21,679 bases of DNA from an uncultured Muribaculaceae bacterium. Lineage in GTDB: Bacteria > Bacteroidota > Bacteroidia > Bacteroidales > Muribaculaceae. Every line of letters begins with the position of its first letter. Position 1 is the stretch's first letter. A program made the position numbers and the translations under genes. The stretch spans positions 1 through 21,679 of the forward strand of contig CAJTZQ010000066.1 in assembly GCA_910583795.1 (NCBI GenBank), written 5' to 3'. This document shows, piece by piece, positions 17,112 to 21,679 of this stretch. The notes under the pieces are model-generated. The model saw nothing but the letters and a program-made list of their open reading frames with translations. It did not search any database and was not told the DNA's origin.

Positions 17112-17274
17112 AGAAATTGTTTAAAATTTATTTTGTCTTGTCATTAAAGTCTTTGTCAGCATCTTTATGATATTTATTCAGTCATTATGGAACCCCATAA
17201 CTCCTTCATAAATATCAAAAATCTACTTGACAAATCCTCTCAATTCCTTCGACAAATAAATTTAAACAATTTCT
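17112..17274. repeat. 163-nt symmetric imperfect palindrome in the intergenic region
   Basis: Four pairs of inverted arms share one centre near 17193: 17112-17137 with 17251-17274 (outer, about 24 paired bases with two bulges, core agaaattgttt), 17152-17158 with 17228-17234 (tttgtca), 17169-17177 with 17208-17216 (gatatttat), and 17185-17190 with 17195-17200 (ttatgg). No gene lies inside. Long terminal-like arms and a symmetric interior suggest a miniature inverted-repeat element or a structured RNA. It sits between the regulator gene and the GH43 at 17471. Confidence 0.65.
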
Positions 17275-17346
17275 TAACTTTCAGATTAAAACCGTTAAAA
17301 TCCGCAAGATATTTTGCAGGATAGAAAGATTATACAATAACCCTAT

Positions 17347-17386
17347 CCAAGCGACTTGAAACCAAGCGACTTGACTGTTTTGACTG
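17347..17386. promoter_or_regulatory. Clustered direct repeats upstream of the second GH43 locus (possible activator site)
   Basis: Two copies of ccaagcgacttga (17347-17359 and 17362-17374) repeat with a 15-bp period. The second overlaps two copies of ttgactg (17371-17377 and 17380-17386). The array ends about 52 nt upstream of the TAATTTTG box at 17439, a usual place for activator binding. The binding protein is unknown; the hybrid regulator next door is one candidate. Confidence 0.5.
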
Positions 17387-17438
17387 ATTTTATCTTATTA
17401 TTGACCGTTTATTCCCTCATTTAAGGAAAAAATTATGC

Positions 17439-17446
17439 TAATTTTG
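17439..17446 (+). promoter_or_regulatory. -7 promoter box of the GH43 gene at 17471
   Basis: This is an exact TAATTTTG, 24 nt upstream of the chosen start codon. It would overlap the coding region of the longer reading frame that starts at 17435, which supports the later ATG. No clear -33 TTTG is visible. Confidence 0.55.
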
Positions 17447-17470
17447 CTTGTCGCTATAAAAGACATTTTT

Positions 17471-18487
17471 ATGAAAAAATCTATACTCTTCACTCTGATG
17501 CTGATATTGTCTCCTTTATCGGCATTCTCACAAAAGGAAATCGTACAGGGAACCCAATGGCTCGACACCGCCGGAAATCCTATAAACGCACACGGAGGCG
17601 GCATACTATATCACGATGGGAAATATTATTGGTATGGCGAATATAAAAAAGGTGAGACAATTCTTCCAGATTGGGCCACCTGGGAATGTTACCGTACTGA
17701 CGTGACAGGAGTAAGCTGCTATTCATCTCCTGATATGCTGAACTGGACATTCGAGGGGATTGTACTTCCTGCTGTGACCGACGATTCCGATCATGATCTC
17801 CATACGAGTAAAGTGCTTGAACGTCCAAAAGTCGTTTACAATAAAAAGACTTGCAAATTTGTGATGTGGGCGCATGTTGAAAGTGCAGACTACAGCAAAG
17901 CTGCTGCAGGAGTTGCAGTAAGCGATTCCCCTACAGGTCCATTCAAATATCTCGGATCTTTCCGTCCTAATGACGCAATGAGCCGTGACCAGACTATATT
18001 TGTAGACGATGACGGGAAAGCTTACCAATTTGCATCTTCCGAAAACAATGCCACACTCTACATCAACGAACTTGCAGATGATTACCTGCGACCGACAGGT
18101 AAATTTACTCGAAACTTTATAGGTGAGAGCCGTGAGGCTCCCGCTGTGTTCAAGCATGACGGTAAATATTATCTTTTGTCATCAGGATGCACGGGTTGGG
18201 ATCCCAATCAGGCAGAATTGGCTGTCGCGGATTCTATAATGGGAGAATGGAAAACTATAGGCGATCCATGCACGGGAAAGGATGCCGACAAGACGTTCTA
18301 CGCACAAAGCACATACGTGCAGCCTGTCTATGGTAAAAAAGATTTAGTGATAGCCATGTTCGACCGTTGGAATAAAACCGACCTTGAGAATTCCCGCTAT
18401 GTGTGGCTCCCTCTCAATTTTGACAACGGAAAAATCACAATCCCATGGATAGAGAAATGGAGTCCTGCGGTTTATCCCGACAAATAA
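17471..18487 (+). CDS. Exported GH43 of the exo-beta-1,3-galactanase type (subfamily 24-like, Gln in place of the base)
   Basis: I chose the ATG at 17471, not 17435, because it begins a normal signal peptide (MKKSILFTLMLILSPLSAFS) and sits after the -7 box; this gives 338 residues. The fold is GH43 but without the usual N-terminal base Asp: at that place it reads NAHGGGILYHDGKYYWYGE. Glu118 (LERPKVVYN), Asp173 (SRDQTIFVDDDG), Glu222 (REAPAVFKHDG) and Gln279 (AQSTYVQP) have nearly the same spacing as Glu102, Asp158, Glu208 and Gln263 of Phanerochaete galactan 1,3-beta-galactosidase. In that enzyme the Gln is thought to serve as base. The related subfamily 34 is an alternative. Likely substrates are arabinogalactan side-chain or galactose-containing oligosaccharides rather than xylan. 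It is a single gene, unlinked to the main operon. Confidence 0.85.
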   Translation: MKKSILFTLMLILSPLSAFSQKEIVQGTQWLDTAGNPINAHGGGILYHDGKYYWYGEYKKGETILPDWATWECYRTDVTGVSCYSSPDMLNWTFEGIVLPAVTDDSDHDLHTSKVLERPKVVYNKKTCKFVMWAHVESADYSKAAAGVAVSDSPTGPFKYLGSFRPNDAMSRDQTIFVDDDGKAYQFASSENNATLYINELADDYLRPTGKFTRNFIGESREAPAVFKHDGKYYLLSSGCTGWDPNQAELAVADSIMGEWKTIGDPCTGKDADKTFYAQSTYVQPVYGKKDLVIAMFDRWNKTDLENSRYVWLPLNFDNGKITIPWIEKWSPAVYPDK

Positions 18488-18651
18488 GCGAAATTCCTGT
18501 CAGGTTGCAGACTGCATGCCGCCGAGACTCATCGTGATTCCCACTTGGGCAGTGCAACCTGTGCGGCTCAGGTCGAGACTGTGATAATCCGCCTTCCTGC
18601 GTCAACGGCTTATCTCAGACTCGCCCTGCCGGAACTGAGCAGTTACATTAT
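18488..18651. other. Convergent intergenic with inverted and direct repeats
   Basis: No gene is seen in these 164 bp. The stretch is richer in G+C than the other intergenic regions. It holds an inverted pair, caggttgca (18501-18509) with tgcaacctg (18553-18561), extended by ctgc/gcag after a 2-nt bulge. The heptamer cgagact occurs twice, and there is a smaller ctcag/ctgag dyad near 18614-18640. It may be a structured terminator for the two convergent genes, a small RNA, or a repeat-element remnant. Confidence 0.4.
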
Positions 18652-19077
18652 TTATAAGGATAGATGAAGTGTTGGATAAGGACGACAGGCTTCGTCTGTT
18701 TCATCACGTGATATTATTCGGAATCCTTTTGCTTTGTAGAAATTCAAAGCAGATGGATTCTGTTCGTTTACATCGACTTTTGTCGCACCCTGCTGTTTTG
18801 CAAATTCAATAAGCGCAGATCCATAGCCTCGACCTCGACGGTCTCTGTCTATAAAGAGCATTTCTATTGAGTCCTGACTCAATCCTATGAATCCGACATG
18901 CACGCCTTTATCCGTAATGGCGTAGAGATTTACATTAGGGAAATAGTCAGGAATCAGCGCAGCCTTTATCTCATGGAAGTCCTCTTCTTTCAGAAAACTA
19001 TGCGTAGCCAAAACTGAACGCTCCCATATTCCCGCGAGCATTTCATAATCTTCTTCGTTACATATCACTATCTCCAT
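18652..19077 (-). CDS. GNAT N-acetyltransferase, YjaB-like
   Basis: This 141-residue cytoplasmic protein has the GNAT fold. An N-terminal IWERSVLATHSFL helix is followed by the central strand GFIGLSQDSIEMLFID, the acetyl-CoA-binding loop RRGRGYGSALI (about 80-90), and the C-terminal VNEQNPSALNFYKAKGFR, which contains the usual N-x-x-A-x-x-FY-x-x-x-GF signature. The pattern W-RSV-ATH-FL, then LFID, then VNEQN, then PYP-L-L closely follows E. coli YjaB as I remember it. The acceptor substrate is unknown. It is divergent from the AraC gene and convergent with the GH43. A TAATTTTG box lies just upstream (19082-19089, minus). Confidence 0.88.
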   Translation of the reverse strand: MEIVICNEEDYEMLAGIWERSVLATHSFLKEEDFHEIKAALIPDYFPNVNLYAITDKGVHVGFIGLSQDSIEMLFIDRDRRGRGYGSALIEFAKQQGATKVDVNEQNPSALNFYKAKGFRIISRDETDEACRPYPTLHLSL

Positions 19078-19081
19078 ATTG

Positions 19082-19089
19082 CAAAATTA
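19082..19089 (-). promoter_or_regulatory. -7 box in front of the GNAT gene
   Basis: TAATTTTG reads on the minus strand only 4 nt upstream of the start codon at 19077. The transcript would therefore be leaderless or start inside the annotated gene. Either the true start is a later codon or the match is fortuitous. Confidence 0.35.
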
Positions 19090-19145
19090 GCCATTTTTCA
19101 CGTGATTTCAGTTCCAATTTGCAAATATTAGTTAGGTCTCCCAAT

Positions 19146-19208
19146 CTTGAAAACCTGATTTCAAGGATTTATACACATTTTTTCGGATTGGAGCTTAACC
19201 CGAAAAAA
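19146..19208. promoter_or_regulatory. Two hairpins in the GNAT/AraC divergent region
   Basis: The first is cttgaaa (19146-19152) with tttcaag (19159-19165), loop 6 nt. The second is ttttttcgg (19178-19186) with ccgaaaaaa (19200-19208), loop 13 nt; it looks like an intrinsic terminator readable on both strands. They sit between the two divergent promoters, so they may be an operator dyad for AraC self-control or insulating terminators. Confidence 0.4.
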
Positions 19209-19255
19209 AGGTTACTTTTCCCCGAAAGCGGATTTTTCACTCCGCCATTAATTAG

Positions 19256-19263
19256 TAATTTTG
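19256..19263 (+). promoter_or_regulatory. -7 box of the AraC-family regulator gene
   Basis: This is an exact TAATTTTG, 20 nt upstream of the ATG at 19284, giving a short leader. No TTTG is found at the -33 position. Confidence 0.5.
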
Positions 19264-19283
19264 CACTTGAAAACTAAAGCATT

Positions 19284-20183
19284 ATGGCAAACGAAGTAAA
19301 AATAGACACCATACGCCGTCTCAACGACTATTACGGATTCGAGCATCTGAACCCTATGATTGCCGTCGGACACTATAAAGGAGAGCCGGTACCTGGCGCA
19401 ACCACATACGAATTTGGCGTGTATGCCATCTATATAAAGGAGACCAAGGGCTGCGAGTTGAACTACGGACTCACGAAATATGATTTCGACGAAATGTCTG
19501 TCACCGCTTTTGCCCCCGGCCAGAAAGTCACGGCCGTTGTGGGAGAGGGACAGACACAACCACGTTGGACCGTACTTGCTTTCCATCCCGATTTTCTTGC
19601 CCGCACATCATTAGGCGGCAAGATGTCATCATACGGTTATTTCTCTTACAACAGCAACGAGGCTCTGCACCTCTCAAAAGAGGAAGTCGATTTGCTGAGT
19701 GCCGTCCTATCGCTGATTGAACGGGAGATGAAACACAGCATAGACCGCCATTCGCGTTCCATTATAATATCTCATATTGAGGTATTTCTTGACTATTGTC
19801 TGCGTTTCTACGAGCGTCAGTTCTATTCGCGCGAGGTCATCAACAGCACAGTCATAGAGAAATTCAATACCTTGCTTGACAGATACATGGCAAATGAAAT
19901 CAGGGAGCAGGGATTGCCCACCGTAGCTTATTTCGCTGACAGGCTGAACCTGTCGCCCGGTTACTTCGGAGAGCTTGTCAAGGCAAGCACCGGGACAACT
20001 GCAAAAGACATGATTGCCGACCGCCTTGCAAACACTGCACGGGAACTGCTCAATGACCTTACCTTGTCAGTGACCCAAGTCGGAGATATGCTTGGCTTTG
20101 AATATCCGCAGCATTTTGTCCGTTTCTTCAAGCGTCGCACAGGCCGTACACCGAAGGAATATAGGACAATAGCTGCAAATTAA
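19284..20183 (+). CDS. AraC-family transcriptional regulator
   Basis: This 299-residue cytoplasmic protein has a cupin-like N-terminal sensing domain (about 20-130) and a C-terminal pair of helix-turn-helix motifs (about 195-295). The first HTH is around TVAYFADRLNLSPGYFGELV; the second is around SVTQVGDMLGFEYPQHFVRF, closed by FFKRRTGRTPKEYR. Bacteroidota carry many such regulators beside small sets of oxidoreductase genes. The effector is unknown. It is divergent from the GNAT gene and may control it, itself, or the acetyltransferase downstream. A closely related AraC fragment lies at 21116-21418. Confidence 0.92.
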   Translation: MANEVKIDTIRRLNDYYGFEHLNPMIAVGHYKGEPVPGATTYEFGVYAIYIKETKGCELNYGLTKYDFDEMSVTAFAPGQKVTAVVGEGQTQPRWTVLAFHPDFLARTSLGGKMSSYGYFSYNSNEALHLSKEEVDLLSAVLSLIEREMKHSIDRHSRSIIISHIEVFLDYCLRFYERQFYSREVINSTVIEKFNTLLDRYMANEIREQGLPTVAYFADRLNLSPGYFGELVKASTGTTAKDMIADRLANTARELLNDLTLSVTQVGDMLGFEYPQHFVRFFKRRTGRTPKEYRTIAAN

Positions 20184-20188
20184 TAATT

Positions 20189-20210
20189 CAGCTTTCGCTT
20201 GCGAAAGTTG
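20189..20210. terminator. Hairpin after the AraC gene
   Basis: The arm cagctttcgc pairs with gcgaaagttg around a two-base centre, with one G-T wobble. It starts 6 nt after the AraC stop codon. No T-run follows on the plus strand, so termination strength is uncertain. Confidence 0.5.
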
Positions 20211-20218
20211 AGGGTTAT

Positions 20219-20317
20219 GAGGTTAAAAGGTTAAAAGGTTAATCTCCCAATTGTGGATAGACATTTAACTTCCTTAGATATAATGCATAAATATAACCCC
20301 TTAACCTTCAAACCTTA
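20219..20317. repeat. GGTTAAAA tandem repeat and inverted counterpart
   Basis: The unit ggttaaaa occurs twice in tandem (20221-20236) and is followed by ggttaat. About 60 nt later the reverse-complement type sequence ccccttaaccttcaaacctt (20297-20316) appears. The two arms match at about 17 of 21 positions, so the stretch can fold into one imperfect stem. It may be a small dispersed repeat or regulator sites. No gene is inside. Confidence 0.5.
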
Positions 20318-20370
20318 AGTAATCTTGCGAAACTTAAATTAATAAAATTATAAACGCAATATATATCTAT

Positions 20371-20943
20371 ATGACAATGAGACATGAAATCTTTGACAGG
20401 GACGTGCGCGGCGAGATGGCATCGCCTAATGATCCAGGCTATGACCTGCTGATAACCGACATCTTCGACACGATGAAGACGGCCACGGAGATGAACACAG
20501 GCTACCGCACACCGGAGGAAGTCCACGAGTTCATGGGGCGCATACTCGACAAGCCTCTTGATGAGTCAACCACAGTGCTTCCACCTCTCTATATCGACTA
20601 CGGCAAACCCGTGACTATCGGCAAACGGTGCTTCATCCAGCAGTGCTGCACCTTCTTCGGACGCGGAGGCATAGAAATCGGCGACGATGTGTTTATCGGT
20701 CCTAAATGCAACCGGATAACCATCAACCACGATGTCAATCCCGACAACCGCAGCGCGACCTACGGCAAGCCCATTAAGATTGAGGATAAGGTCTGGCTCG
20801 GCATCAACGCCACTGTTCTCCCCGGAGTAACACTCGGCTACGGCTGTATTGTCGGAGCCAACTCTGTCGTGACAAAAGATGTGCCGCCCATGACAATCGT
20901 AGCCGGTAATCCGGCACGAATCATCAAGAAGATTGAGCCATAG
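20371..20943 (+). CDS. Hexapeptide-repeat sugar O-acetyltransferase (maltose/galactoside acetyltransferase type)
   Basis: This 190-residue protein has an N-terminal helical cap (about 1-65, the Maa/LacA-type acceptor-binding region). A left-handed beta-helix follows (about 70-185), built from hexapeptides such as IGKRCFI, IGDDVFIG, IEDKVWLGINATVLPGVTLG and GANSVVTKDVPP. His120 in TINHDVNP is the expected catalytic base; NPARIIKKI closes the domain. Such enzymes move acetyl from acetyl-CoA to a sugar hydroxyl in the cytoplasm. The acceptor is unknown. The start could also be the second Met, two codons later. It lies 187 bp after AraC, beyond the repeat region, and is convergent with a flavodoxin remnant. 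Confidence 0.9.
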   Translation: MTMRHEIFDRDVRGEMASPNDPGYDLLITDIFDTMKTATEMNTGYRTPEEVHEFMGRILDKPLDESTTVLPPLYIDYGKPVTIGKRCFIQQCCTFFGRGGIEIGDDVFIGPKCNRITINHDVNPDNRSATYGKPIKIEDKVWLGINATVLPGVTLGYGCIVGANSVVTKDVPPMTIVAGNPARIIKKIEP

Positions 20944-20962
20944 TTGATTCCACGGAACGCAA

Positions 20963-21130
20963 TTAGCCCATTCTTTCCAAAAGCCAAGAGATGTTCTTTC
21001 CGAGATTCTTCATTGTTTCGACACCCTCACTGTCTTTTAATGCTTCTCCCGACAGTTTCCCATAGGCTACATTCCAATATATTCCGCCCCAGTCCTGAAA
21101 TGAACATCCCATATTTATTACCTTGATTCC
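20963..21130 (-). pseudogene. C-terminal remnant of a flavodoxin / NADPH-dependent FMN-reductase-like gene
   Basis: On the minus strand an open frame ends at 20963 and reads KVINMGCSFQDWGGIYWN, then VAYGKLSGEAL, then GVETMKNLGKNISWLLERMG. The SFQDWGGIYWN and GVETMKNLGKNI patterns recall, from memory, the C-terminus of flavodoxin-like oxidoreductases common beside AraC genes in Bacteroidota. The N-terminal FMN-binding part is absent: upstream of about 21130 the sequence becomes that of the opposite-strand AraC fragment. The antisense open frame on the plus strand here is not considered a gene. Confidence 0.6.
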
Positions 21131-21418
21131 GGCAAAGGATTGACTGAAGGGATACCGACAGTCAGATACTTCGCTGACAAGGTATGCCTGTCACCCAATT
21201 ATTTCGGTGATTTGGTCAAATCCGAAACCGGCCAGACAGCGCAGGAGTATATTCAACTCAAAATGGTTAATTATGCCAAAAGCTCGCTCCTCGACCCAAA
21301 ACTGAGTACAAAACAAATAGCTGAATTACTGGGTTTCCTGTACCCTCAACACTTCATACGTTTCTTCAAGAAACAAACCGGAAATACACCGAGGGAATAT
21401 AGATTGCAACTCTCCTGA
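21116..21418 (+). pseudogene. C-terminal (DNA-binding) remnant of an AraC-family regulator
   Basis: From about 21116 the plus strand reads YYLDSGKGLTEGIPTVRYFA and continues through the first HTH (ADKVCLSPNYFGDLVKSETG) and the second HTH (STKQIAELLGFLYPQHFIRF), ending TGNTPREYRLQLS. About 100 residues of the HTH region are present. The sensing domain is gone: in this frame a stop codon at 21101-21103 lies just upstream, followed by flavodoxin-remnant sequence. Only a TTG at 21140 is available as a start. It could still make a short DNA-binding peptide, but loss of the first two thirds makes a pseudogene the better reading. Confidence 0.75.
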
Positions 21419-21490
21419 TATAATGAAAGCCGAAATTGCAAATGAAATAAATCAGAAGCAGGGCATACATAACTAAAGTGATAAAAAACT

Positions 21491-21598
21491 ATGACGACCA
21501 TAAAATCCGACAACTCCTTAATATTCGGAAAAGCTTTCGGCCGCTACCGCGAAATTGACGAAGACATCAAAAAGGTACTTGTCGGGCTGCTGGGTTAG
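21491..21598 (+). CDS. Possible 35-residue open reading frame, unidentified
   Basis: The frame starts MTTIKSDNSLIFGKAFGRYR and ends KKVLVGLLG. Its composition is protein-like (charged, with a small hydrophobic end), but I do not recognise it. It may be the remnant of a longer gene, as the area is full of gene fragments. Confidence 0.2.
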   Translation: MTTIKSDNSLIFGKAFGRYREIDEDIKKVLVGLLG

Positions 21599-21646
21599 TC
21601 AGGCGATTATAGGATATATTATGCTCTCAGTATCAGATTATTTTTG

Positions 21647-21654
21647 TAATTTTG
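21647..21654 (+). promoter_or_regulatory. -7-like box for a gene beyond the right edge
   Basis: TAATTTTG is followed by only 25 nt of window. It probably belongs to a gene starting outside the window. No -33 TTTG was seen at the right distance. Confidence 0.35.
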
Positions 21655-21679
21655 TAATTAGATCAACTACAAGAAGGTA

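Noticed and set aside
17435..17470. Earlier in-frame ATG for the galactanase-type GH43
   Set aside because: It lies on top of the TAATTTTG promoter box and upstream of a normal signal peptide start at 17471.
20944..21126. Plus-strand 60-codon frame after the acetyltransferase
   Set aside because: The opposite strand carries the flavodoxin-like C-terminus over the same bases, which explains the open frame.
21425..21478. A 17-codon frame containing ANEINQKQGI, similar to ANEIREQGLP of the intact AraC
   Set aside because: The match is too short and lies downstream of, not before, the AraC remnant; chance cannot be excluded.
1..21679. CRISPR arrays, tRNA or rRNA genes, transposase-bearing insertion sequences
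   Set aside because: No regularly spaced repeats, no cloverleaf or conserved rRNA sequence and no transposase-like reading frame were seen.

Overview
The window looks like a chromosomal piece of a Bacteroidota, probably a gut Bacteroidales. I could not fix the genus; a Muribaculaceae- or Prevotella-like lineage is possible. The reasons are -7 promoter boxes of the form TAATTTTG in front of several genes, a giant hybrid two-component regulator (periplasmic sensor, kinase, receiver and AraC DNA-binding domain in one gene), and a dense cluster of exported xylan-type glycoside hydrolases. No tRNA, rRNA, CRISPR array or insertion sequence with a transposase was seen.

Left part (1-2209, minus strand). 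The window opens inside the first codons of xylose isomerase (xylA, running off the left edge). Behind it sits a 32-bp perfect palindrome, then an AT-rich gene-free stretch, then an exported GH43 beta-xylosidase/arabinofuranosidase-type enzyme with a C-terminal lectin-like domain. A 704-bp divergent intergenic region follows.

Central operon (2914-12586, plus strand, six genes, gaps of 3 to 20 bp). The genes encode a small exported beta-sandwich-like protein, an arabinanase-like GH43 with a ricin-like tail, a GH43-CBM6-GH8 fusion, a GH43 lipoprotein, a GH115 alpha-glucuronidase, and a GH43-CBM6 enzyme. Together these activities fit stripping of arabinose and (methyl)glucuronic acid from glucuronoarabinoxylan oligosaccharides and cutting them to xylose, which xylA would then isomerise. 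No susC/susD pair, endo-xylanase or sugar transporter lies in the window, so uptake and backbone cutting must be encoded elsewhere. A strong symmetrical hairpin (12648-12698) ends the operon and also the convergent regulator gene.

Regulator (12737-16763, minus strand). This is a hybrid two-component system protein, very likely the sensor/activator of the xylan genes, broken into two frames by a run of eight G at 16002-16009. Seven G would restore one 1341-residue protein. It could be an assembly error, a phase-variable switch or a real inactivation.

Right part (16764-21679). A 707-bp intergenic region holds a 163-nt symmetric imperfect palindrome and clustered direct repeats. It is followed by a GH43 of the exo-beta-1,3-galactanase type in which Gln takes the place of the catalytic base. 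After this come a YjaB-like GNAT acetyltransferase, a divergent AraC regulator, a hexapeptide sugar O-acetyltransferase, and a scar where a flavodoxin-like gene and an AraC gene, once divergent, have both lost their 5' halves at one junction. This last part looks like ordinary accessory territory under decay.
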